Shown here: in pieces, positions 41,146 through 49,377 of the stretch | Position numbering within the stretch: the stretch's first letter is position 1 | Layout of the letters: the number at the start of each line of letters is the position of its first letter | Assembly (NCBI RefSeq): GCF_024199945.1 | Contig: NZ_JANADP010000001.1 | Location: 7,254,001-7,318,000, forward strand | Reading direction: 5' to 3' | DNA length: 64,000 nt | DNA from: Bradyrhizobium sp. CCGUVB4N | Lineage (GTDB): Bacteria > Pseudomonadota > Alphaproteobacteria > Rhizobiales > Xanthobacteraceae | Translations under genes and position numbers: made by a program | The notes under the pieces: generated by a model | Database searches by the model: none | The model's input: the letters and a program-made list of their open reading frames with translations, nothing else | What the model was told of the DNA's origin: nothing

Positions 41146-42600
41146 TCAGACCGCGACCGACATCTTGGCGATCTCTGCCGCGCTCGGCAGATTCTCGACA
41201 CCCCAGCAGGCATCCATCACGCGCCGGATGGTCGCCGCGGGAATGATGCCGTCGGCAAGGTCGGAGAACTTGGTTTCGAGCTGCTTGTCGGTCATCGGCA
41301 CCTCGACGCTGCCGATCGCATGCTCGATGTACCGGTTCAGCTTGCGGCCGTCCTTGAGCACGATGGTCATATCGACCTGCTCCGGCTTGATGCCGGGGGT
41401 GATGACCGGGAACACCCTCTCGCGCAACGCGACGATTGTGGGGTCGTTCACCGCACGATCGCTGAACTGCTTTTCGCCGCCGGCGCCCTCGACGATGGCG
41501 ACCGCGACCGAATGATAGATGCTGAACTTGCCTTCGAGTCCGAGTTTCGGCGTCTTCTTGCCGGTCAGCTCGAGCACCAGCGGATGGATCTTGAGATCGA
41601 CCCGCTCGATCTGGTCGGCAGTCAGCTTATTCTCGTTGCGGAGCTGGATCGCCGCATCGATCGCGGGATGAATGACGATACCGCAGGCGAACGGCTTGTA
41701 GGTGTTGAGAGCGGCCTCATAGCGCTTGCCGAGGTCGCCGAGGATCTCGTTGTAATCCTGCTTGGTGCTGATCGCGTTGGCCCAGCCGCGTTTGGCCTCG
41801 ATCATCGCGTCAGACGACGTGAAATTCTTCGAGGCCAGGATCGCCGCGAAAATGCCGCTGGAGGCAGCACGGCCCGGATTGAAGCTCTTGTTCATCGAGC
41901 CGAAGGATTCGCGCAGACCCACGGGCTGGGATGCGGCGAGGCCGAGCGCCCAAGTCATCTGCTGCTCGTTGAGCTTGAGAAGCTTGCCGACGGCCGCGGC
42001 CGAGCCGAACACACCGGCCGTGCCGGTGATGTGCCAGCCGACATCGTAGTGGTTCGGGTAGACCGAGTTGCCGATCCGGCACTCGGTCTCGACGCCGAGC
42101 ACGAGCGCGTTGAGGAAGTCCTTGCCCGAGACCGGCTGCATTTCCGACAGCGCGAGGATCGCCGAGGCCACGGGACCGGCCGGATGGATGATCGTCTTCA
42201 GATGCGTATCGTCATAGTCGAAGATGTGGCTCGACACGCCGTTGATGAAGGCGGCGTTCATGATGTCGAACCGCTCACGCCGTCCGAACAGGGAAGCCTG
42301 CTGCGGCCCGGAGAACGGGCCGAGCGCGGACACCGCGATATCGACCGTCTCGTGATGCGATCCGCCGATGGCGACGCCGACCCAGTTCAGCAGCGTCCGC
42401 ACGCCCTCTTTTCGGACATTGGCCGGCAAGTCGTCGTGCTGCGCGTTGACGAGATAATGCGCCAGTGCGCGCGTCACCTCCTTGGGCGGCGCGGCAGCGG
42501 GCGCTGCAGCTGGGGCTTGCGCGAAGGCCGCGTTGGCACCGACTGTGGCCAGAGGCAGCGCAGCCGCCGCCTGGAGTAAGGTCCTGCGATCAGTGCGCAT
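41146..42600 (-). CDS. MmgE/PrpD-family protein with Tat signal, copy 2
   Basis: A 484-residue family member with GVRTLLNWVGVAIGGSHHET, NGVSSHIFDYDDTHLKTIIH, and GWHITGTAGVFGSAAAVGKL, all typical of MmgE/PrpD proteins. It also begins with a twin-arginine signal MRTDRRTLLQAAAALPLATV and an Ala-rich region with AFAQA. Its start overlaps the end of the pdxA-like gene by 11 bases. It differs considerably from copy 1, so they are old paralogues that may form a heteromer or act on successive intermediates. Confidence 0.85.
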   Translation of the reverse strand: MRTDRRTLLQAAAALPLATVGANAAFAQAPAAAPAAAPPKEVTRALAHYLVNAQHDDLPANVRKEGVRTLLNWVGVAIGGSHHETVDIAVSALGPFSGPQQASLFGRRERFDIMNAAFINGVSSHIFDYDDTHLKTIIHPAGPVASAILALSEMQPVSGKDFLNALVLGVETECRIGNSVYPNHYDVGWHITGTAGVFGSAAAVGKLLKLNEQQMTWALGLAASQPVGLRESFGSMNKSFNPGRAASSGIFAAILASKNFTSSDAMIEAKRGWANAISTKQDYNEILGDLGKRYEAALNTYKPFACGIVIHPAIDAAIQLRNENKLTADQIERVDLKIHPLVLELTGKKTPKLGLEGKFSIYHSVAVAIVEGAGGEKQFSDRAVNDPTIVALRERVFPVITPGIKPEQVDMTIVLKDGRKLNRYIEHAIGSVEVPMTDKQLETKFSDLADGIIPAATIRRVMDACWGVENLPSAAEIAKMSVAV

Positions 42601-43624
42601 AGGCAGCCTCCTTGACCTTGATCGACACCAGCTTGGCCGCCAGACGCACTGCGCTCTCCAGCGCACCGGTGTTGGCGACGCCTTGGCCTACGATATCGAA
42701 CGCCGTGCCGTGCGACGGCGTGGTGAAGACGGTCTCGAGCCCCGCGGTGACGGTGACGCCGCGGTTGAAGCCGCGCAGCTTGGTCGCGATCTGGCCCTGG
42801 TCGTGATACATCGCGACCACGCTGTCGAACTCGCCGGCGAAGGCGCGGATATAGACGGTATCGGCGGGATAAGGCCCGGTGCAGGCGATGCCGGTCTTGG
42901 CGGCGGCCTCGACCGTCGGACGGATCATCTCGATCTCGTCGCGGCCGAACAGGCCGTTCTCGCCGGCGTGCGGATTGAGAGCTGCGACCGCGATGCGCGG
43001 CTTGGCGACGCCGGCCCGCCGCATCATGCGGTCAACCAGCTCGATCGCATCGGTGATGCTCTCCGGATTGATGCCGTCGAGCGCCTCGCGCAGCGATTGG
43101 TGCCCGGTGACGCGCGACATCCATTGGCCGTCGAGCACGTTCATCTCGGAGAAGTAGGTCTTGTGCCCCAGCAGGCTCGCGAACATCTTGTGCTCGTCGG
43201 GAAACTTCCAGCCGCCGTCGAACATCGCGCGCTTGTTGAGCGGCGCGAAGGTGATGGCATCGACCTCGCCGGCCTTGGAGAAGTCGATCGCGCGCGAAAG
43301 GGTCTCGCCAGTCAACCGGCCGGATTCGGCGCTGGCCTTGCCGAGCGGGATTTTGGCGGGATCGGTGTTGCCCAGGTCAACGAGCTGTACCGTGCCGAGG
43401 CCCCATTTTGCGGCCTTCGGCGAGGCAATCCGCTCGACCTTCAGCTTCACGCCGGCATGTTCCATGCCCATGTCGAGCACGCGGGCATCGCCGACCACGA
43501 CGAGACGTGCGACATCGGCGAGGCGGTCGTCGGAGAGGATGCGCGCGATCTGCTCGGGGCCGATGCCGGTGCAGTCGCCGGGCGTCAGCGCGATGACAGG
43601 AAGTTCGTTGGTGCTGATAGCCAT
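42590..43624 (-). CDS. PdxA-family 4-hydroxythreonine-4-phosphate dehydrogenase-like enzyme
   Basis: A 344-residue cytosolic NAD-dependent oxidative decarboxylase of the PdxA family: LTPGDCTGIGPE at the N-terminus, ALNPHAGENGLFGRDE, and VAMYHDQGQIATKLRGFNRG with the metal-binding His and Asp. Members outside vitamin B6 synthesis act on sugar-acid phosphates (PdxA2) or on dihydrodiol dicarboxylates (TphB). The location in a catabolic cluster suggests such a role rather than B6 synthesis. The MAISTNELP start follows dctA by 17 bases. Confidence 0.85.
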   Translation of the reverse strand: MAISTNELPVIALTPGDCTGIGPEQIARILSDDRLADVARLVVVGDARVLDMGMEHAGVKLKVERIASPKAAKWGLGTVQLVDLGNTDPAKIPLGKASAESGRLTGETLSRAIDFSKAGEVDAITFAPLNKRAMFDGGWKFPDEHKMFASLLGHKTYFSEMNVLDGQWMSRVTGHQSLREALDGINPESITDAIELVDRMMRRAGVAKPRIAVAALNPHAGENGLFGRDEIEMIRPTVEAAAKTGIACTGPYPADTVYIRAFAGEFDSVVAMYHDQGQIATKLRGFNRGVTVTAGLETVFTTPSHGTAFDIVGQGVANTGALESAVRLAAKLVSIKVKEAAYAH

Positions 43625-43641
43625 ATTGAAGCCTTGGATCC

Positions 43642-44955
43642 TTACTTCGCTTGCTGGATTTGCGCGGCGGACTGAACCCAGTCCTCGCGATTGAATTCGC
43701 CGTCCCATTTCGCGACCACGATCGCGGCGACTGCGTTGCCGATGGTGTTGGTGATGGCACGCGCCAGCGACATGAAACGGTCGATGCCGAGCAGCAACGC
43801 CAATCCTTCCGCCGGGAGCCCTGCGGCCACGACGGTCGCGGCAAGTGCTGCGAACGCACCGCCGGTGACGCCGGCCGCGCCCTTGCTGGTGAACAGCATC
43901 ACCACGAACAGGCTCAGCTGCTGCGCGGCCGTGAGCTCGACGCCGTAGACCTGGGCGACGAAGATGGTGGAGAGCGGCAGCGTCAGCGCAACGCCGTCGA
44001 GATTGAAGGAATAGCCGGACGGAATAACGAGGCCAGCGACCGCGCGGCCGACACCGGCCTTCGGCAGCTTTTCCATCATGCCGGGAATGGCGGTCTCCGA
44101 CGACGAGGTGCCGAGCACCACCAGCAGTTCGGTCCGCAGCAGGCGCAGGAGATCCATCAGGCGAACGCCGACCAGGCGGCAGATGGTGCCGAGAATGACG
44201 AAGATGAAGAACGCCATCATCGCCCAGGCGGTGCCGACCAGAAGCGCCAGCGCATAGAGCGTCGCGGCGCCGAATTTTGCCACGGTGAACGCCATGGCCC
44301 CGAACGCACCGATGGGCGCCAGCGCCACCACGACATGAACCACGCTGAACACGAGCTCGGTCACGCGCTCGAGGCCCGTCCGCAGCGGGCCGGCTTTCTC
44401 GCCGAGCAGCAACAGGCCGATACCGCAGAGCAGTGCCAGCACCAGCACCTGAAGCACGTCGCCGGCGGCAAAAGCGCCGACGAAGCTTTCCGGCACCATG
44501 TGCTGGATGTAGGCCGACAGCGATCCGACATGGGCCTGCTGATAGCGCGCGACCGTCTCGGCCTGCTGCGCGGTGGCGTGCGCGACGCCCGCGCCGGGCT
44601 GCACCCAGCGCACCACGACGAAACTGATCAGGAGACAGATCGTCGTCACCACCTCGAAATAGGCGAAGGCCTTGAGGCCGATGCGCCCGACCGCTTTCAT
44701 GTCGCCGACCTGCGCGATCCCGGTGACCACGACCAGGAAGATCAGCGGCGCGATGGTCATCTTGATCAGCGAGATGAAGACATCGCCGAGCGGCTTGAGC
44801 TCCACCGCAAAGTTCGGAAACAGAGCACCGAGCAGCGCGCCGAGCGCGGCGCCGGCGACCACGAGGACATATTGCTCGCGCCAGAGCGGCTTGCGGCGGC
44901 GTTCGGACGTGGAGCTCGCCATGGGTTCAGACAGCGGCGTCGCGGCAATCTGCAA
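43642..44955 (-). CDS. Dicarboxylate/amino acid:cation symporter (DAACS, DctA-like)
   Basis: A 437-residue inner-membrane symporter with about eight helices and the family motifs IKMTIAPLIFLVVVTGI, VLGTSSSETAIPGMMEKL and VIPSGYSFNLDGVALTLPLS followed by the helix with DRFMSLARAITNTIGNAVA. The start is set at TTG because GGAGG lies eight bases upstream; two earlier in-frame ATG codons lack any ribosome site. It is the first gene of the minus-strand catabolic cluster and probably imports its substrate. Confidence 0.92.
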   Translation of the reverse strand: MQIAATPLSEPMASSTSERRRKPLWREQYVLVVAGAALGALLGALFPNFAVELKPLGDVFISLIKMTIAPLIFLVVVTGIAQVGDMKAVGRIGLKAFAYFEVVTTICLLISFVVVRWVQPGAGVAHATAQQAETVARYQQAHVGSLSAYIQHMVPESFVGAFAAGDVLQVLVLALLCGIGLLLLGEKAGPLRTGLERVTELVFSVVHVVVALAPIGAFGAMAFTVAKFGAATLYALALLVGTAWAMMAFFIFVILGTICRLVGVRLMDLLRLLRTELLVVLGTSSSETAIPGMMEKLPKAGVGRAVAGLVIPSGYSFNLDGVALTLPLSTIFVAQVYGVELTAAQQLSLFVVMLFTSKGAAGVTGGAFAALAATVVAAGLPAEGLALLLGIDRFMSLARAITNTIGNAVAAIVVAKWDGEFNREDWVQSAAQIQQAK

Positions 44956-45053
44956 TGTACTTTCCTCCAACGGCATCGGCGCCATGCGTTGACGGCGCTT
45001 CGTTCTTGTCTTTCGATGGCGTTTACATTGGACCAGCGGCGTGTCAGGCGCTA

Positions 45054-45068
45054 ATGCCGTATCGGTAT
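45054..45068. promoter_or_regulatory. LysR-type binding site (T-N11-A dyad)
   Basis: ATGCCG-TAT-CGGTAT, a nearly perfect inverted repeat with T at 45055 and A at 45067, lies in the 135-base region between the divergent symporter and LysR genes, 23 bases before the LysR start. It fits a LysR autoregulatory and activator site. Seen directly; the function is inferred. Confidence 0.55.
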
Positions 45069-45090
45069 GATTTGAGGACGAAACGGCATC

Positions 45091-46059
45091 ATGGACCTGG
45101 TCTGGCTGGAGGATTTCCTTGCCATCGCCGAGGAGGGCGGCTTCTCCCGCGCCGCCGAGCGGCGGCACGTGACCCAGCCGGCGCTGAGCCGTCGCATCAA
45201 GTCGCTCGAGGACTGGCTGGGGACACAGCTGTTCGAACGCTCGACCCACACCATCACGCTCACAGCCGCCGGCGAGAGCTTTCGCCCGGTCGCCGAGGAC
45301 GTGCTGCGCCGGGTGCTGGTCGGCCGCGAGGAGGCGCTCGAAGTGGCCCGGCTGAAAGCCGAGACCATCACCTTCGTCGCCACGCATTCGCTGTCGCAGA
45401 CCTTCTTCCCGGAATGGATCCGTAACTCCGATGGCGCGCGCGCGGGCTCAGCCGTGCAGCTCGTCGCCTCGAATTTCGCCGGATGCGAAAAACTGCTGCT
45501 GGACGCGCAGGCGCACTTCATGCTGGCGCACTACCATCCGTCGCTGGTGAGCCGGCTCGACATGGACCGCTTCCAGCGCATCGATCTCGCCACCGACGTG
45601 CTGATCCCGATCAGCGCGCCGGCGGCAAAGCCGGGCCGCGGTGGCAGCCGTAGCAAGAAGCCACTGCCGCGCTACCCCCTGCCCGGCGCATCCGGCGCGC
45701 CGCTGCCCTATCTCGCCTATCACCCGGGCTCGGGCGTGGGGCGGCTTGTCACGTCGTTCCTGGCGGCAAAGGATCCGTCGGCCTGGCTCGTTCCCGGCTT
45801 CTCCGCGCCGGTCATGTTGCTGATCGACATGGCGCGCGAGGGGCGCGGCGTGACATGGGCGCCGATGAGCCTGGTCCGCGCCGATCTCGACCATGGCCGC
45901 CTGCTGCGGGCCGGCGGCGGAGACTGGGACATTCCGATCAATGTCTCGCTGTTCCGCACCCGCGCCCGCATGACCCGGGCGGCCGAGAATTTCTGGAATT
46001 CGGTCCGCAAGGGCCGGCCGGGCGTGAAATCCGCCGCATCTGCGTCTCGGGCCAAGTAA
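45091..46059 (+). CDS. LysR-family transcriptional regulator, probable activator of the divergent cluster
   Basis: A 322-residue LysR-type regulator. N-terminal winged helix-turn-helix is clear: LEDFLAIAEEGGFSRAAERRHVTQPALSRRIKSLEDWLGTQLF. The rest is the periplasmic-binding-protein-like effector domain. It is divergent to the DctA-like symporter and the large catabolic cluster, with a LysR-type dyad between. It probably senses the cluster's substrate. Confidence 0.93.
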   Translation: MDLVWLEDFLAIAEEGGFSRAAERRHVTQPALSRRIKSLEDWLGTQLFERSTHTITLTAAGESFRPVAEDVLRRVLVGREEALEVARLKAETITFVATHSLSQTFFPEWIRNSDGARAGSAVQLVASNFAGCEKLLLDAQAHFMLAHYHPSLVSRLDMDRFQRIDLATDVLIPISAPAAKPGRGGSRSKKPLPRYPLPGASGAPLPYLAYHPGSGVGRLVTSFLAAKDPSAWLVPGFSAPVMLLIDMAREGRGVTWAPMSLVRADLDHGRLLRAGGGDWDIPINVSLFRTRARMTRAAENFWNSVRKGRPGVKSAASASRAK

Positions 46060-46105
46060 GGCCTAGCATGGAACTTGCATAAATTCTGGGCGACATGGAC
46101 GCCGC

Positions 46106-47005
46106 ATGAACCTCATCAGTCTCGACATCCGCATGCTCAGGTCGCTGATATCGGTGGTCGAGACCGGCAGCATCACCGAGACCGCGCGCCGGCTGGGCCG
46201 CACCCAGCCGGCGATCACGCTGCAGCTGCAACGGCTGGAGGAGCTGACCGGCAAGCAGCTGTTCGAGCATGGTGGCCGCAGGCTGACGCTGACCGACGAC
46301 GGCACCACCGTCCTCACCTATGCCAAATCCATCCTGAGGTTGCATGACGAGCTGATCTCGCAGCTGGCATCGCAGGAGATCGAGGGCCAGGTCGTGCTCG
46401 GCACGCCCGACCTCTACGCGGCATTCATGCTGCCGCAGATCCTCAGCGTGTTCAGGAAATCGTTTCCGCGCGTGCAGGTCGAGCTCAACTGCGCGCTGTC
46501 GACGCCGCTGGTCGGCCTCGTCAAGCGCGGCGATGTCGACATCGCGCTCGTCACCCGCATGAACGATTTCACCGGCGGCCAGGTGGTGCGGCGCGAGCAG
46601 CTGGTGTGGATGACCGGCGAGCAATCCGCCGCGCATCAGGAGCGCCCGATCCCGCTCGCGCTGCTGCCGCCGGGCAACATCTATCGCGACTACGCCATCG
46701 ATACGCTGGAGCGCGCCAATTTGCGCTGGCGCATCGCCTGCGTCAGCGAGAGCGTCGGCGGACTGCAGGCCGCGGCCTTCGCCGGCATGGCCGTCACCGT
46801 GCTCGGCCGCAGCGCGCTGGTGCCGGCGATGCGCGAGATCGGCCCGAACGAGGGCCTGCCGCCGCTGCCGAAGATCGAGCTGTTGCTCTACAAATCGAGC
46901 GGGGCCACCTCGAAGGCGGCGACCGCGCTGCACGACTATCTCGCGCATTACCTGCGCCTCGACGAAGAGCTCAGCGGCCGCGGTGCGCCGATCGAGCTGG
47001 GCTAG
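46106..47005 (+). CDS. LysR-family transcriptional regulator, second
   Basis: A 299-residue LysR protein with the N-terminal HTH LISVVETGSITETARRLGRT and QPAITLQLQRLEELTGKQLF. It follows the first LysR gene by 46 bases in the same direction and converges on the amidase gene with 80 bases between. Its targets are not obvious; the amidase-molybdenum hydroxylase-ABC operon to its right is the closest candidate but is transcribed toward it, with no promoter shared. Confidence 0.92.
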   Translation: MNLISLDIRMLRSLISVVETGSITETARRLGRTQPAITLQLQRLEELTGKQLFEHGGRRLTLTDDGTTVLTYAKSILRLHDELISQLASQEIEGQVVLGTPDLYAAFMLPQILSVFRKSFPRVQVELNCALSTPLVGLVKRGDVDIALVTRMNDFTGGQVVRREQLVWMTGEQSAAHQERPIPLALLPPGNIYRDYAIDTLERANLRWRIACVSESVGGLQAAAFAGMAVTVLGRSALVPAMREIGPNEGLPPLPKIELLLYKSSGATSKAATALHDYLAHYLRLDEELSGRGAPIELG

Positions 47006-47085
47006 GCCCACACAACATCGAAAACAACCCCATGCACAGTAGAACGGCCCTTGTTTGCAAAGGGGTTTTCGCGCTCCTCCTCCGG

Positions 47086-48552
47086 CTAGCGTAACGCTAC
47101 CTGTGGCCAGAACTTGGCCCAGGGCTGCGCCTGCTCGAACGCGGCTGCGATGCGGAAGATCGTGGGCTCGTCGAGCCAGGGCGCGACGATCTGAAGACCG
47201 ACCGGCATGCCGTCGCGATCGAAACCGCAAGGCAGCGTCGCCGCCGGAAGCCCGGCGAGATTGATCGGCCAGGTGAAGGGCGACCAGCCGAGATGCGGAT
47301 CGACCTTCTTGCCATCGATCGTGTCGACGCCGATCCGGCCAGCCTCGAATGCGGTCACCGCGACCGTCGGCGTCACCAGCACATCGACGCGCTCGAACAG
47401 TTTGACGAAGGCATTGCGTGCCTGGCCGCGGCGGTAACTGGCTTCGATGTAGTCCGTTCCGGTGTAGCGACGGCCGGCGCTGACGACTTCGCGATAATCA
47501 GCTTCGGAGCTGGCGAGATCGGCAGTCGTCTTGGTCGCCACCGCCGCCGCCTGTTCGGTGAACGCGATCGGCTTCAGCGTGTGCTCCAGAATGCCGGGAT
47601 CGAGACCCGGCCCATCCATGGTGACCTGCGCGCCGCAGGAATCCAGAATGGCGAGCGCCTTGCCAAAGGCAGCACACACATCGGGGCTGACGGCGGCGTA
47701 ACCGAGATCGGCACTGGCGCCGATGCGAATGCCATCGAGCCGCCCTGCATTCGCGTCGAAGCGGCGCGTGGACACGGGAAGGCTTGCGGCATCACGTAGA
47801 TCAAACCCCGCAATGATCTCCAGCGTCAGCGCGGCATCCGCGACCGTCCGCGTGATCGGTCCGGTGTGCGCGAGCGAGGCCCAGGACGGCGGCGAGAAGC
47901 CGGGCGAGCGCGGCACGAGGCCAAAGGTCGGCTTCAGCCCGAACACACCACAAAACGAAGAGGGCACACGGATCGAGCCAACGCCGTCAGTGCCGATCGC
48001 AATCGGGCCGCAACCGGCGGCGACGCCCGCTGCCGCACCGCCGCTCGACCCGCCACTGGTGCGGCCGGGATTCCAGGGATTTCGCGTCGTACCCGTGACG
48101 GGGCTGTCCGCCGTGAGCTTGTAGCCGGACTCGCAAGTCGTGGTCTTGCAGGTGATGATCGCGCCCGATGCCTTCAGCGACGACACCACGGCGGCGTCGA
48201 CATCGGGCACGAACGCCTTGTTCATGGGCGAGCCGGCATAGGCTGGCACGCCCGCAACGAACACGAGATCCTTGATCGTGACGGGCACGCCGGCGAGCGG
48301 ACCCTTGGCTTCGCCCGACCGCATCTCTTTGGTGATACGGTCGGCCTCCACCCTCGCCTGCTCGTACATCGGTGTCACCACCGCATTGCAGGCTTCATTC
48401 GTGGCTTCGAGCGCAGCAATGGTGTCGTCAACGACATCGCGCGGGGTGAACGCCTTGCGGCGGTAGCCGGCCATGATCTCGTTAGCAGAAAGCGCGCCAA
48501 GGCCAGTCGGCGCCGGCGGGAAGGCCGCTCGGCCGGAACCATCAGTCATCAT
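47086..48552 (-). CDS. Amidase (amidase signature family)
   Basis: A 488-residue amidohydrolase with the Ser-cisSer-Lys triad of the amidase signature family: Lys in GVPVTIKDLVFV (about residue 90), the Gly/Ser-rich NPGRTSGGSSGGAAAGVAAG (about 165-185), and IGTDGVGSIRVPSSFCGVFG. It hydrolyses an amide to acid and ammonia. It ends the operon, 13 bases after the FAD-binding hydroxylase subunit. The start is the first ATG; the second ATG has a better spaced AGGG. Confidence 0.92.
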   Translation of the reverse strand: MMTDGSGRAAFPPAPTGLGALSANEIMAGYRRKAFTPRDVVDDTIAALEATNEACNAVVTPMYEQARVEADRITKEMRSGEAKGPLAGVPVTIKDLVFVAGVPAYAGSPMNKAFVPDVDAAVVSSLKASGAIITCKTTTCESGYKLTADSPVTGTTRNPWNPGRTSGGSSGGAAAGVAAGCGPIAIGTDGVGSIRVPSSFCGVFGLKPTFGLVPRSPGFSPPSWASLAHTGPITRTVADAALTLEIIAGFDLRDAASLPVSTRRFDANAGRLDGIRIGASADLGYAAVSPDVCAAFGKALAILDSCGAQVTMDGPGLDPGILEHTLKPIAFTEQAAAVATKTTADLASSEADYREVVSAGRRYTGTDYIEASYRRGQARNAFVKLFERVDVLVTPTVAVTAFEAGRIGVDTIDGKKVDPHLGWSPFTWPINLAGLPAATLPCGFDRDGMPVGLQIVAPWLDEPTIFRIAAAFEQAQPWAKFWPQVALR

Positions 48553-48565
48553 CAACCCTAAAGAG

Positions 48566-49363
48566 CTAGCTGAGCGCCGCGTCGACGGCGCGCTTGGCCA
48601 TCACCGTGACGAGATGTGCACGGTAATCGGCTTCGGCGTGGATATCGGAGGTAAGGCCGTCGTTGTCGATCTTGATCGCTGCAATCGCGGACGGATCGAA
48701 ATTCTCCGACAGCGCCGCCTCCATCGGCGGCACGCGGAACACGCCGGGACCCGCGCCGGTTACAGCGACGCGGACACCATCGGCGAATTTCGCGACGAAC
48801 ACGCCGACCAGCGCATAACGCGACGCCGGCGCCTTGAACTTTGAGTAGCCTGCCTTGAGCGGCACGGGAAAACGGATCGCAGTGATGATCTCGCCTGCTT
48901 CCAGCGCGGTCTCGAACAGGCCGAGGAAGAACTTGTCGGCAGCGATCTCACGCGTGCTGGTGACGATGGTGGCGCCGAGACCAAGCACGCCGGCCGGATA
49001 ATCCGCTGCCGGATCGTTGTTCGCGACCGAGCCGCCGATGGTGCCGCGGCTCCGTACGGCGGGATCACCGATCATCGAGGCGAGCGCCGCGAGCCCGGGG
49101 ATCTTCGTCTGCACAAGCTTCGAGGCCGCCACCACGGCATGCGGCGTCATCGCGCCGATTGTGATGGTGGCGCCGTCGTCGGTGATCCCTTTGAGGTTTG
49201 CGAGTTTCGAGAGATCGACAAGAGCAGGCGGATTGGCCAGCCGCTGCTTCAGCGTCGGGATCAGCGTCATGCCGCCGGCGACGAGCTTGCTGTCCTCGAT
49301 CGAGGTCAAAAGCTTGGCCGCATCGGGAATCTGGTCGGGTTGGTGATAGGCAAATGGTTTCAT
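48566..49363 (-). CDS. Molybdenum hydroxylase FAD-binding (medium) subunit
   Basis: A 265-residue subunit of the xanthine dehydrogenase family, the CoxM type. Opening KPFAYHQPDQIPDAAKLLTS, FAD-binding LVAGGMTLIPTLKQRL and IGGSVANNDPAADYPAGVLG are typical. It carries electrons from the [2Fe-2S] subunit. GGAGG sits upstream of the ATG, and the gene follows the large subunit by 14 bases. Confidence 0.93.
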   Translation of the reverse strand: MKPFAYHQPDQIPDAAKLLTSIEDSKLVAGGMTLIPTLKQRLANPPALVDLSKLANLKGITDDGATITIGAMTPHAVVAASKLVQTKIPGLAALASMIGDPAVRSRGTIGGSVANNDPAADYPAGVLGLGATIVTSTREIAADKFFLGLFETALEAGEIITAIRFPVPLKAGYSKFKAPASRYALVGVFVAKFADGVRVAVTGAGPGVFRVPPMEAALSENFDPSAIAAIKIDNDGLTSDIHAEADYRAHLVTVMAKRAVDAALS

Positions 49364-49377
49364 TGTTGTTGTCCTCC

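Noticed and set aside
39691..42600. Methylcitrate cycle (prpD) genes
   Set aside because: No prpB or prpC neighbour and both proteins carry Tat signals, which PrpD lacks.
36790..43624. Terephthalate degradation locus (TctC receptor plus PdxA/TphB-like enzyme)
   Set aside because: No ring-hydroxylating dioxygenase or reductase gene is present.
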